A stretch of 64,000 nt of DNA from Acidimicrobiia bacterium (lineage in GTDB: Bacteria > Actinomycetota > Acidimicrobiia > Spongiisociales > ZC4RG35), in the NCBI GenBank assembly GCA_017577575.1, contig PKRG01000013.1, positions 1 through 64,000 on the forward strand, given 5' to 3'. How positions within the stretch are numbered: the stretch's first letter is position 1; the number at the start of each line of letters is the position of its first letter. The position numbers were made by a program, and so were the translations under genes. This document shows, piece after piece, positions 7,022 to 15,578 of this stretch. The notes beneath the pieces are model-generated. The model saw nothing but the letters and a program-made list of their open reading frames with translations. It was not told the DNA's origin and did no database searches.

Positions 7022-7055
7022 CGAGCGAGGGGCCGCCCAGTCGGCCCCTCGCTCG
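7022..7055 (+). terminator. Terminator-like hairpin after rplL
   Basis: CGAGCGAGGGGCCG (7022-7035) pairs perfectly with CGGCCCCTCGCTCG (7042-7055): a 14-bp stem with a 6-nt loop. No T-run follows; long GC stems without T-tracts recur in this window. Confidence 0.75.
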
Positions 7056-7120
7056 CGTCTGCCCGACACCGGCGCCCCGATCCGCCTAGGCTGCGAGCGA
7101 CGCCCCGCAAGGAAGAGCCG

Positions 7121-7543
7121 ATGGTCATCCTGGCGTGCATCGACGGTTCGGATCAGTCGCCGAAGGTCATAGACACCGCCATCACCCACGCCCGACGCTG
7201 GGACGCCGACCTGAGCGTGATCCACGTCTTCCAGCCTCCCGTCACCCTCTACGCCCTCGACATGGGGATGGCTCTGGAGCTCGACGACCTCGAGGAGTCC
7301 GAGCGGGAAGGCGTTTGGGAGCGGGTCTCCGGCCTCCTCGACGAGTCGGGGCTGCCGTGGACGCGCATCGACCGCCGCGGGTATCCGGTGGCGGAGATCA
7401 CCGCCGCCGCCGAGGAGATCGGAGCCGACCTCATCGTCATCGGCTGCCGCGGCCGCGGCAACCTCGCCTCCCTGGTGCTGGGGTCGACCAGTCACGGTGT
7501 CATCCAACACGCCCCTTGCGACGTGCTCGTCGTGCGGGGGTGA
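7121..7543 (+). CDS. Universal stress protein (UspA family), single domain
   Basis: The 140-residue protein has a typical length. The fold markers are the first strand (MVILACIDGSDQSPKVIDTA) and the nucleotide-binding motif GCRGRGNLASLVLGSTS (residues about 107-123; family form G-2x-G-9x-G-S/T), ending HAPCDVLVVRG. Such proteins bind ATP or sense stress, with diverse and often unknown roles. The start ATG 7121 follows GGAAGAG at good spacing. It stands alone, convergent with pcm and abutting it at 7543/7544. Confidence 0.9.
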   Translation: MVILACIDGSDQSPKVIDTAITHARRWDADLSVIHVFQPPVTLYALDMGMALELDDLEESEREGVWERVSGLLDESGLPWTRIDRRGYPVAEITAAAEEIGADLIVIGCRGRGNLASLVLGSTSHGVIQHAPCDVLVVRG

Positions 7544-8191
7544 TCAGACGACGAGGGGGACGAACGCCACGGCCTCGTGCCGGCGACGCTCGAGCTCTGT
7601 GCCACGGCGCCGCACCGTCCACAGGTGCTGCTGGAACGACGACCCCACCGGCATTACGAGCCTGCCTCCTTCGGCCAGGAGCTCCTCCAGCGCCGGGGGG
7701 ACACGCGGCGCCGCCGCCGCGGCGAGTATGGCGTCGAACGGCGGAGAATCGGCGACGGCCTCCAGGCCGCCGGTGATCACCGTCACGTTGTCGTAGCCGA
7801 GGTCGGCCAGCCGGGCCCGGGCCGTTTCGGCGAGCTCGGGGCGGATCTCTATCGACGTCACCTGGCGGGCGAGCCGCGAGTAGACGGCGGCGGCGTAGCC
7901 CGACCCGGTTCCCACGTCCAGGACCCGGTCGTCGGGGCCGATCTCGGCCAGCTCGGCCATCCGGGCCACGATGTAGGGCTGGGAGATGGTCTGGCCCTCG
8001 CCGATCGGCAGCGGCCCGTCGTCGTAGGCCCGGTCCTGGAGGCGGTCGTCCACGAAGCGGTGGCGGGGTACCTCCTCCATCGCGGCGAGGATGCGGGGAT
8101 CGGTGATGCCGCGCCGGCGTATCTGGCGCTCCACCATCAGGTGGCGTCGGCGCGTCTGCTCCTCTTCGGTCAGGCCCTGGCGACCAGCCAC
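7544..8191 (-). CDS. pcm: Protein-L-isoaspartate O-methyltransferase
   Basis: The protein methylates L-isoaspartyl residues of aged proteins with S-adenosylmethionine, starting their repair. It shows the family block GEGQTISQPYIVARMAELAE, motif I VLDVGTGSGYAAAVYSRLA, and the C-terminal GGRLVMPVG. The start is uncertain. GTG 8191 (215 residues, 22-bp overlap with pepN) and CTG 8173 both include the stretch aligned with the E. coli N-terminus, while ATG 8137 (197 residues) would begin at MVERQIRRRG. I chose GTG 8191 on length. It is probably co-transcribed with pepN. Confidence 0.88.
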   Translation of the reverse strand: MAGRQGLTEEEQTRRRHLMVERQIRRRGITDPRILAAMEEVPRHRFVDDRLQDRAYDDGPLPIGEGQTISQPYIVARMAELAEIGPDDRVLDVGTGSGYAAAVYSRLARQVTSIEIRPELAETARARLADLGYDNVTVITGGLEAVADSPPFDAILAAAAAPRVPPALEELLAEGGRLVMPVGSSFQQHLWTVRRRGTELERRRHEAVAFVPLVV

Positions 8192-10725
8192 TCGCCGACC
8201 CGTCCCGTCTCCCGTTCCCGGGCCGCCAGGTTGGCGTCGAGCAACTCCAGGTTCTGGGCGACCGCCTTGTCGGCGGTGGGCACCGGGGTCTCGGCGAAGA
8301 ACGCCTTGACATCGGCGGCGACGTCGGGACGCGACAGCGCCGAGATGCCTTCGATCAGCCGTCGGAACGTCATCGGGGGGAAGACGTCGACGCACTCCTG
8401 CCAGCGGGTGCGCACCTCCCGCCACAGGTCACCGCCCGCCCGGCGGTTCCCGAAGAGCGAGCCGCACACCCAGGAGCCGTCCTGGTTGCGGATCCGCCCG
8501 TCGAGCGTGGCGTCGATCACCTCGCGTCCCAGCTCCGCATCGTCGAAGGCGGTGAGCGCCCTCAGGAAGCGCTGTTGCTCCTGGGGGTCCATCGACTCCT
8601 GGTACCGCTTCATGAACGCGGTGTGGGTGTCGGCGTCGCCGTGGGCGGCCACCACCCCGAGGGCGGCGGTGAGCAGCTCGGGATCGTCGACGTCACCGCC
8701 CTCGAGATACGCGGACACGGTCGTGCGCGCCCATTCGATCGTCTCGGCGTCGTCGCCGAGGGCGCCGAGGGTGGCCATGGCCTGTCCGCGGAGACGCCGC
8801 TGCAGGTCTGTGTCGTCGGGGCGGGCCCGGCGTCCCAGCCGGTCGACCAGGGGGCCGACGACACTGCGCACCCAGGCGGCGTAGCGGTCGAGGTGCTCGT
8901 CGGCTACGAGATGGTGGTGCACCCAGCCGAGGATGCGGAAGACCAGCTGCCAGATCGCCTGTTCCGTCTCCTCCGAGAAGGCGTGGACGAGCTCCAAGAC
9001 CTTGGCCATCTCCGTCTGGCCGGCCTGGGCGAAGGCGAACACGTCGTAGAGGAGCACGTAGCGCTCGGTGGCGTCCAGGGAGGCGAGGTTCTCCACCAGC
9101 GCGGCGAGGAGGTGGTCGGAGTAGCTCACCCGGTAGAAGCCGGAGCCTCCGGCGTTGGCGATCACCCACTCGACGCCGCCGGGGACCTCGACTGTGGCCT
9201 CCGCGTCCTCGAGGAGGTACGACAGCTCGAAGGGGCCGTCGGCGGCCATCCCCCGGATCTTGAGCGGCACCTTCCACAGGGTGGTGTCGGTCTCGTCGGG
9301 GATCGCCAGGAACCGCCGCTGGCCGAGGCGCAGGCGGCCGTCGGCGAGGGAGACGTCCACCTGGGGGTAGCCGCCCTGGAGGATCCAGGTGTCCATGATC
9401 TGGCTCACCGGCCACTCGGAAGCCTCGTCGAGGCCCGCCCACAGATCGGCGGTGACCGTGTTCCCGTAGGCGTGCCGCCTCAGGTAGCTGCCGACGCCCC
9501 GGCGGAAGGCGTCCTCGCCGATGAACTGCTCGATCATCCGCAGCACCGACGAGCCCTTCCCGTAGGTGAGGGCGTCGAACATCTGGTCGGCCTCCTCCGG
9601 CGACCGCACCTCGAACTCGACCGGCCGGGTCGTGGTCAGGTGGTCGACCTCCATCGCCCACGGCCGCTCCACCGCGCTGAAGGTGAGCCACCGCTTCCAC
9701 TCGGGTCGGCGGGCATCGGTGGCTTTCATCTCCATGAACGAGGCGAAGGCCTCGTTGAGCCAGATGCCTTCCCACCAGCGCATCGTCACCAGGTTGCCGA
9801 ACCACTGGTGGGCGATCTCGTGGCCGATCACGTCGAGGACGCGCAGCTTCTCGGCCTGTGACGCCTTGGCGGGGTCGAGCAGGAGGGCCGTCTCCCGGTA
9901 GGTGATGGCGCCCACGTTCTCCATGGCCCCGAAGGCGAAGTCGGGGATGGCGATGTGGTCCAGCTTGTCGCCCGGATAGGGGATCCCGTAGTAGTCGCGC
10001 AGGTAACGGAAACAGAACTGGGCGCATTCGAGCGCGTAGTCGGCGAGATGGAGCTTGCCCCGCGGTGCCACCACCCGGGTGGGCACCCCATCCACGTCGA
10101 CCGGCTCGGTGGCCTCGAAGGGGCCGACGATGAACGCCACCAGGTAGGTCGACATCTTCATGGTCTCGGCGAAGCGGATCTCGGTCCGCCCGTCGCCGAG
10201 GTCCTGGCGGGCGACCTCGGCCGTGTTGGTGATGGCCATCAGGTCGGAAGGCACCACCAGAGTCGTCTCGAAGGTGGCCTTGAAGTCGGGCTCGTCCCAG
10301 CAGGGGAACGCCCGGCGGGCGTCGGTGGATTCGAACTGGGTGGTGGCGATGTACTGCTCGTTGCCGTCGACGTCGGTGAACTTCGACCGGTAGAAGCCCC
10401 GCAGCTTGTCGTTGAGGGTTCCGTTGAAGTCGATCTGCAGCTCCCACGGCCCCGGCTCGACGGTGTCCTCCAGAGCCAGCGTGACCCGCTCCATCTTCTC
10501 GTCGTAGCGGGGAGAGGCGCCGATCGTGGTCGAGCCGTTGGTGAGCTGGGCGGAGACGATCTCGATCTCGGCGGAGTTGAGGACGATCTCGTCGGTGGGG
10601 GCCTCGACCGTCACGTCGATGGTCTCGGAGCCGCTGAAGGTGGCCTCCTCGAGGCGCGGCTCGAGGCGGATCCGGTACTTGTGGGGGACGACGGTGCGGG
10701 GAAGGCGATAGGGGTTCTCAGACAA
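8170..10725 (-). CDS. pepN: M1 family zinc aminopeptidase (aminopeptidase N)
   Basis: The 851-residue protein matches the family. It contains the substrate-binding GAMEN motif (FAFGAMENVGAITYRE) and the zinc site HEIAHQWFGNLVTMRWWE, followed by WLNEAF: HExxH with a Glu 18 residues on. The C-terminal half is the helical ERAP1-like domain. It removes N-terminal residues from peptides in the cytosol. The start codon is TTG at 10725, 9 bases after GAGAGG. pcm overlaps its 3' end. Confidence 0.96.
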   Translation of the reverse strand: MSENPYRLPRTVVPHKYRIRLEPRLEEATFSGSETIDVTVEAPTDEIVLNSAEIEIVSAQLTNGSTTIGASPRYDEKMERVTLALEDTVEPGPWELQIDFNGTLNDKLRGFYRSKFTDVDGNEQYIATTQFESTDARRAFPCWDEPDFKATFETTLVVPSDLMAITNTAEVARQDLGDGRTEIRFAETMKMSTYLVAFIVGPFEATEPVDVDGVPTRVVAPRGKLHLADYALECAQFCFRYLRDYYGIPYPGDKLDHIAIPDFAFGAMENVGAITYRETALLLDPAKASQAEKLRVLDVIGHEIAHQWFGNLVTMRWWEGIWLNEAFASFMEMKATDARRPEWKRWLTFSAVERPWAMEVDHLTTTRPVEFEVRSPEEADQMFDALTYGKGSSVLRMIEQFIGEDAFRRGVGSYLRRHAYGNTVTADLWAGLDEASEWPVSQIMDTWILQGGYPQVDVSLADGRLRLGQRRFLAIPDETDTTLWKVPLKIRGMAADGPFELSYLLEDAEATVEVPGGVEWVIANAGGSGFYRVSYSDHLLAALVENLASLDATERYVLLYDVFAFAQAGQTEMAKVLELVHAFSEETEQAIWQLVFRILGWVHHHLVADEHLDRYAAWVRSVVGPLVDRLGRRARPDDTDLQRRLRGQAMATLGALGDDAETIEWARTTVSAYLEGGDVDDPELLTAALGVVAAHGDADTHTAFMKRYQESMDPQEQQRFLRALTAFDDAELGREVIDATLDGRIRNQDGSWVCGSLFGNRRAGGDLWREVRTRWQECVDVFPPMTFRRLIEGISALSRPDVAADVKAFFAETPVPTADKAVAQNLELLDANLAARERETGRVGEWLVARA

Positions 10726-10777
10726 GTCGAAAGCCTCTCGTCGACGTTTGGGACATGCTACCGACGGCCCGGAACAG

Positions 10778-11149
10778 TCACTTCCGGCTGAACCGCGCCC
10801 GGTCCACCACGTGACGGCGGTGGGTGCCCCGGCCGATGATCCTCGAGCCCACGCGGGCCATCACCGAGAACGTGAGACGAGGCCCGTCCACGGCCACCAA
10901 CTCCGCCTCGACGGTGACCTCCTCGCCCTCGCGGGCCGCCGATTCGTGGGAGACGTCGACGTGGGTCCCGACCGTCGTCTGGTCGCTCTCTTCGAGGAGC
11001 GGCTGCACGGACCGGGTGGCCGCCTCCTCCATGAGCCCGATCATGGTGGGGGTCGACAGCACGACGATCGGCCGCAGGTGCTCGGGGGTCATGGTGGCGT
11101 CGACCGTGACCGAGAGCGCGTGGCGAGCTCCGGGTGTCAGGGTGGGCAT
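10778..11149 (-). CDS. Hotdog-fold thioesterase, fluoroacetyl-CoA thioesterase-like
   Basis: The 123-residue protein starts at ATG 11149 (MPTLTPGARHALSVTV). It matches the FlK-like hotdog family: VVLSTPTMIGLMEEAATRS supplies the active-site Glu, and SDQTTVGTHVDVSHES followed by REGEEVTVEAEL is the typical core. Members cleave acyl-CoA thioesters. FlK itself detoxifies fluoroacetyl-CoA, but most homologues have unknown substrates, so the specific function is open. It is divergent from serB across 79 bp. Confidence 0.8.
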   Translation of the reverse strand: MPTLTPGARHALSVTVDATMTPEHLRPIVVLSTPTMIGLMEEAATRSVQPLLEESDQTTVGTHVDVSHESAAREGEEVTVEAELVAVDGPRLTFSVMARVGSRIIGRGTHRRHVVDRARFSRK

Positions 11150-11228
11150 GGTGGGCAGGCTAACCGGATGGGCCACGGGCCGGGTTCGCGCTTTGCCGCC
11201 CCGGCCGGAGCGGAGCCAAACTGATCGG

Positions 11229-12431
11229 GTGACCAACAGTTCGACGATCCTGTGCCGGGTCCACGGCACCGACCGCCCCGGGATCACCGCCGACCTGATG
11301 GGGGTGCTGGCCGAGTCGGGAGCCGAGCTGTACGACGTGCAGCAGGTGGTCGTCCGGGGTCGCCTCACCCTCGACATCCTCTTCTCCGCCCCCGAGGGCC
11401 GGTCCACGGTCAAGGACCTCCTCTTCTACGGTTGGGAGTCCGGGCTGGACATCGACTTCGAGGTGGTCGACACCGCGCCCAGTCCGCCCCAGCCCACCTC
11501 CGTCGTCACCATCGTCGGCACGACCATCGGACCGGCGGCGTTCGGCGCCGCCGCCGGCGCCATCGCCGAGGCGGGGGGCAACATCGAGCGGATCGTCCGC
11601 ATCGCCCGCTACCCCGTCGTCGCCTACGAGCTGATCGTCTCCGCCGGCGACCTCGCCACGCTGCGCGAGAACCTGATGCGGGCCGGCCAGGAGCACCGCT
11701 TCGACGTGGCGGTCCAAGAGGAGAGGCTCGAGAAACGCCTCAAGCGGCTGATCGTCATCGACGTGGACTCCACGTTGATCCAGGACGAGGTCATCGACCT
11801 GCTCGCCGAGGCCGCCGGGGTCGCCGAGGACGTGAAGGCCATCACCCACCAGGCGATGGAAGGGGAGATCGAGTTCGCCGAGGCGCTGCGGCGGCGCGTC
11901 GCCCTCCTCGAGGGCCTGGACGTCGCCGAGGTGGAGAGGATCGCCCGCGAGGTGCGTCTCACCCCCGGCGCCCGGACCCTGGTGCGCACCCTCAAGCGCA
12001 TGGGGATGAGGACCGCCATCGTCTCCGGCGGCTTCACCCACGTCACCGACTTCCTCGCCGCCGAGCTCGGTGTCGACCATTCCGCAGCCAACGCCCTCGA
12101 GGTGGCCGACGGCAAGCTCACCGGCCGGCTGGTCGGCGACATCGTCGACCGCCCCGGAAAGGCCCGGATCCTCCAGGAGATCGCCACCAGGGAGGGGATC
12201 CCCCTCGAGCAGGTCGTGGCGGTGGGGGACGGGGCGAACGACCTGGACATGTTGGCCGTCGCCGGGTTGGGCATCGCCTTCAACGCCCGCTCGGCCGTGC
12301 GCGAGAAGGCCGACGTGGCCCTCAACGTGCCCTACCTCGACGCTCTCTTGTTCCTGCTCGGCATACCCCGAAAGGAAGTGGAGGGCGAGGAGGTGGGCCC
12401 GGTCCCCGTGCCCGGGCTGCCGCCGGTATGA
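11229..12431 (+). CDS. serB: Phosphoserine phosphatase with two N-terminal ACT domains
   Basis: The 400-residue protein resembles mycobacterial SerB2. Residues 1-165 hold two ACT-type domains (STILCRVHGTDRPGITADLM; VVTIVGTTIGPAAFGAAAG), usually serine-sensing. The HAD domain has motif I DVDSTLIQDE, motif II SGGFTHV and motif IV GDGANDLDMLAVAG. It hydrolyses O-phosphoserine, the last step of serine synthesis, in the cytosol. The start is GTG 11229. The next gene overlaps by ATGA, suggesting co-expression. Confidence 0.95.
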   Translation: MTNSSTILCRVHGTDRPGITADLMGVLAESGAELYDVQQVVVRGRLTLDILFSAPEGRSTVKDLLFYGWESGLDIDFEVVDTAPSPPQPTSVVTIVGTTIGPAAFGAAAGAIAEAGGNIERIVRIARYPVVAYELIVSAGDLATLRENLMRAGQEHRFDVAVQEERLEKRLKRLIVIDVDSTLIQDEVIDLLAEAAGVAEDVKAITHQAMEGEIEFAEALRRRVALLEGLDVAEVERIAREVRLTPGARTLVRTLKRMGMRTAIVSGGFTHVTDFLAAELGVDHSAANALEVADGKLTGRLVGDIVDRPGKARILQEIATREGIPLEQVVAVGDGANDLDMLAVAGLGIAFNARSAVREKADVALNVPYLDALLFLLGIPRKEVEGEEVGPVPVPGLPPV

Positions 12432-13327
12432 GCGTCGTCGGCGTCGACGTCTCCGCTGGAGGCCTCAGCCGCCGGTGGGTCTCGGAGCTCGCCTCCCGTC
12501 TGGCGGGCTGTGAGGTCGTCGACGCCGACTCCCGGGCCGCCGACGTCGAGGTGCTCGTGGTCGGCAACCCGCCGGCGTCCCGGCTGGATGCCTTCCCCCG
12601 CCTGCGGTTCGTGCAGAGCGTGTGGGCCGGGCCCGACCGTCTCGCCGAGGGCACTGTCGGCGTGCCGGTGGCCCGGATGGTGGCGCCCGAGCTCACCGAG
12701 TACATGGCGGAGTTCGTGCTGATGGCGGTGTCGATGCTGCACCGGGAGGCGCCCGCCTATCGCCGTGCCCAGGCCGAATCCACATGGCAGCCCAGGAAGG
12801 CGGAGCTGGCCCGGAGGCGCCGGGTGGGGGTGCTCGGCTACGGCGAGCTGGGACGGCCCGTCGCCCGCCTGCTCCGGCGGGTCGGCTTCGACGTGGCCGC
12901 CTGGGCTCGTTCCCCCCGCATCGACCCGATCCCGGTGCTGTGCGGCGAAGACGGCTTCCGGGAGGTGCTGGGACGGTCGGACATCCTGGTGAACGTGCTG
13001 CCGCTCACTCCGCACACGCGCCACATCCTCGACGGGTCCGCCTTCGAGGTGATGCCGGAGGGCGCCGGCCTCGTCAACGTCGGCCGGGGCGCCCACGTCG
13101 TCGAGGCCGACCTCCTCGACGCTCTGGACGAGGGCCGGCTGTCCGAGGCGATCCTCGACGTGTTCGAGGAGGAGCCGCTTCCCGCCGGCCACCCGTTCTG
13201 GGCGCACCCCCGGGTCAAGGTGTTCCCCCACGTGGCGGCGCCGTCGGAAGCGGCCGACCTCGCCCCCTACGTGGCCGACAACGTCCGCCGCTTCCTCGCC
13301 GGCGAGACCCCGCGCTTTCTGCTCTGA
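12428..13327 (+). CDS. D-isomer-specific 2-hydroxyacid dehydrogenase (GhrA-like)
   Basis: The 299-residue protein has the NAD(P)-binding motif VGVLGYGELGRPVARLLRR (residues about 136-154), NVGRGAHVVEADLL with the active-site Arg region, LDVFEEEPLPAGHPFW with the Glu, and FPHVAAPSEA with the catalytic His. The substrate-binding half is short, as in glyoxylate/hydroxypyruvate reductase A. It probably reduces a small 2-oxoacid. It is translationally coupled to serB, so a link to serine or hydroxypyruvate metabolism is plausible but inferred. Confidence 0.85.
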   Translation: MSVVGVDVSAGGLSRRWVSELASRLAGCEVVDADSRAADVEVLVVGNPPASRLDAFPRLRFVQSVWAGPDRLAEGTVGVPVARMVAPELTEYMAEFVLMAVSMLHREAPAYRRAQAESTWQPRKAELARRRRVGVLGYGELGRPVARLLRRVGFDVAAWARSPRIDPIPVLCGEDGFREVLGRSDILVNVLPLTPHTRHILDGSAFEVMPEGAGLVNVGRGAHVVEADLLDALDEGRLSEAILDVFEEEPLPAGHPFWAHPRVKVFPHVAAPSEAADLAPYVADNVRRFLAGETPRFLL

Positions 13328-13329
13328 GC

Positions 13330-14751
13330 TCAGGCGGGCGTCTCGGTGCCGCCGCCCAGCCAGTCGGTGTGGAAGAACTCGCCCCGCGGGCGGTCCCGCC
13401 GCTCGTAGGTGTGGGCGCCGAAGTAGTCGCGCTGAGCCTGGATGAGGTTGGCGGGGAGGTCGGCCGACCGGAACGAGTCGTAGAACGAGAGGGCGGTGGC
13501 ATACGCCGGGACCGGGATCCCCGCCTCCACGGCCGCCGACACCACCCGGCGCCAACCCGCCTGGGCCCGTGACAGGGCGTCGGCGAAGAACTCGTCGACC
13601 ATCAGGTTGTCGGGGCGGCGCTCGAAGGCGGCGGTGATGTCGTCGAGGAACCGGGCCCGGATGATGCAGCCGGCTCGCCACAGCTTGGCGATCCGGCCCA
13701 GGTCCAGGTCCCAGCCGTGCTCGTCGGAGGCCGCCTTCATCAGCATGAAGCCCTGGGCGTAGGAGACGATCTTCGAGGCGTACAGGGCCTGCTCGATGTC
13801 GTCGACGAAGCCGTCGACGTCTTCGATGCGTCCGCCGGGACCGGCCAGCACCCCGGCGGCGCGGACCCGGGCCTCCTTCAAGGCCGACACGATCCGGGCG
13901 TACACCGCCTCGGCGACGAGGGTCGTGGGCTGGGCCACCTCCATCGAGGAGATCACCGTCCACTTGCCCGTGCCCTTCTGGCCGGCGGCGTCGAGGATCA
14001 CTTCCAGGCGGCGCTCGCCGTCGACCTCCAGGGCGAGGATGTCACCGGTGATCTCGATCAGATAGGAGTCCAGGACCCCTTCGTTCCAGCGTCGGAATAT
14101 GGCGGCCATCTCGTCGGGAGACAGGCCGAGGCCCACCTTCATCAGGTGGTACGCCTCGGCGATCACCTGCATGTCCCCGTACTCGATGCCGTTGTGGACC
14201 ATCTTCACGTAGTGGCCCGACCCGTCGGGGCCCAGCCAGTCACAGCACGGCGTGCCGTCCGGCGCCTTGGCCGCCACCGCCTGGAACAGCTCGGAGATGT
14301 GGGGCCACGCCTCCTCGTCACCCCCGGGCATCATCGACGGGCCGTGGCGCGCGCCCTCCTCCCCGCCGGAGATGCCACAGCCGACGAAGCGGATGCCGGC
14401 CTCGGTGAGGCGGCGAGTGCGCTCGATCGTGTCGGTGTAGAGGGAGTTGCCGCCGTCGATGACGATGTCACCGGGATCCAGGTGGGGGAGCAGCTGGTCG
14501 ATGACGGCGTCGACGGGGCGTCCCGCCGCCACCATCAGCACGACGCGGCGGGGGCGCTCCAGCGAGGCGACGAGGTCGGCGACCGAGTGGAAGGGGACGA
14601 TGTCGGGGCGGTCGCCCTCCCCGGCCGCGAACTCATCGGTGACGGAGGTGGTGCGGTTGTAGACGGAAACGGTGGCTCCGTGATCGGCGAAGTTGAGAGC
14701 CAGGTTCTGGCCCATCACGCCCAGGCCGATCAGGCCGATGTCTGAGCTCAT
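13330..14751 (-). CDS. gnd: 6-phosphogluconate dehydrogenase, decarboxylating
   Basis: The 473-residue protein matches the long (NADP-type) form. It has GLGVMGQNLALNFADHG at the N-terminus, IDGGNSLYTDTIERTRRL, the active-site block KMVHNGIEYGDMQVIAEAY, and the C-terminal QAQRDYFGAHTYERRDRPRG with the substrate-binding His/Arg. It oxidises 6-phosphogluconate to ribulose 5-phosphate, giving NADPH. It converges on the hydroxyacid dehydrogenase with a 2-bp gap and is divergent from polyphosphate glucokinase, whose product enters the same pathway. Confidence 0.97.
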   Translation of the reverse strand: MSSDIGLIGLGVMGQNLALNFADHGATVSVYNRTTSVTDEFAAGEGDRPDIVPFHSVADLVASLERPRRVVLMVAAGRPVDAVIDQLLPHLDPGDIVIDGGNSLYTDTIERTRRLTEAGIRFVGCGISGGEEGARHGPSMMPGGDEEAWPHISELFQAVAAKAPDGTPCCDWLGPDGSGHYVKMVHNGIEYGDMQVIAEAYHLMKVGLGLSPDEMAAIFRRWNEGVLDSYLIEITGDILALEVDGERRLEVILDAAGQKGTGKWTVISSMEVAQPTTLVAEAVYARIVSALKEARVRAAGVLAGPGGRIEDVDGFVDDIEQALYASKIVSYAQGFMLMKAASDEHGWDLDLGRIAKLWRAGCIIRARFLDDITAAFERRPDNLMVDEFFADALSRAQAGWRRVVSAAVEAGIPVPAYATALSFYDSFRSADLPANLIQAQRDYFGAHTYERRDRPRGEFFHTDWLGGGTETPA

Positions 14752-14825
14752 GGCCGTACGGTACCGCCGTCGGGCCCCGCCCGAATCGGGACCCTCGGCC
14801 GGCCACGATCGGCGAGGGAGTCTCG

Positions 14826-14831
14826 TATCCT
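14826..14831 (+). promoter_or_regulatory. -10 box of leaderless ppgK
   Basis: TATCCT is followed by six bases and then ATG 14838, indicating a transcript that starts at or next to the start codon. Confidence 0.5.
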
Positions 14832-14837
14832 CGGGCC

Positions 14838-15578
14838 ATGCCTGTTCTCGGAATCGACATCGGCGGCTCGGGGATCAAGGCGAACGTCGTCGATCTCGAT
14901 CTGGGCGAGCCGGTCGGAAAGAGACTCAAGGTCGCCACGCCCCAGCCCTCCACCCCCGAGGCGGTGGCCGGGGCCGTCGCCGACCTGGTGAAACGCTTCG
15001 ACGTCGACGGCCCCATCGGATGCACCTTCCCCGCCGTGGTCCTCGACGGCGTCACGATGACCGCCGCCAACGTCGACGAGTCCTGGATCGGCACCGACGC
15101 CGCCGCCCTGTTCCGGGAGGCCCTCGGCCGCCCGGTGACCGTGGTGAACGACGCCGACGCCGCCGGGCTGGCGGAGATGTCGTACGGGGCGGGGAAGGGC
15201 CGGGAGGGGGTGGTCATCTGCCTGACTTTCGGCACCGGCATCGGCAGCGCCCTGTTCACCCACGGGGTCCTCGTCCCCAACACCGAGTTCGGGCACCTCC
15301 ACTTCCGCGGCTTCGAGTCGGTCGAGGACTGGGCGGCCGCCAGCGCCCGCGACCGCGAGAAGCTCTCGTGGGAGGAGTGGGGGAGCCGGGTCGACGAGTA
15401 CCTGCGGTACCTCGAGAGGATCTTCACTCCCGACCTCATGATCATCGGCGGCGGTGTCAGCCGGCGCTTCGACCAGTTCGCCGACTACATCCACACACGT
15501 TGTGAGGTGGTGCCGGCCAAGCTGCGCAACGAGGCGGGCATCGTCGGGGCGGCGATGGCCGCTGCGGCGGCGAAATGA
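14838..15578 (+). CDS. ppgK: Polyphosphate glucokinase
   Basis: The 246-residue ROK-type kinase begins MPVLGIDIGGSGIKANVVD, the nucleotide/polyphosphate phosphate-binding loop. It has the catalytic Asp in TVVNDADAAGLAEMSYG, the second phosphate loop TFGTGIGSALF, and the EFGHLHFRG motif. It phosphorylates glucose to glucose 6-phosphate using polyphosphate and, in several actinobacteria, ATP. The family is largely actinobacterial. The stop overlaps the next gene by 4 bp. Confidence 0.94.
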   Translation: MPVLGIDIGGSGIKANVVDLDLGEPVGKRLKVATPQPSTPEAVAGAVADLVKRFDVDGPIGCTFPAVVLDGVTMTAANVDESWIGTDAAALFREALGRPVTVVNDADAAGLAEMSYGAGKGREGVVICLTFGTGIGSALFTHGVLVPNTEFGHLHFRGFESVEDWAAASARDREKLSWEEWGSRVDEYLRYLERIFTPDLMIIGGGVSRRFDQFADYIHTRCEVVPAKLRNEAGIVGAAMAAAAAK

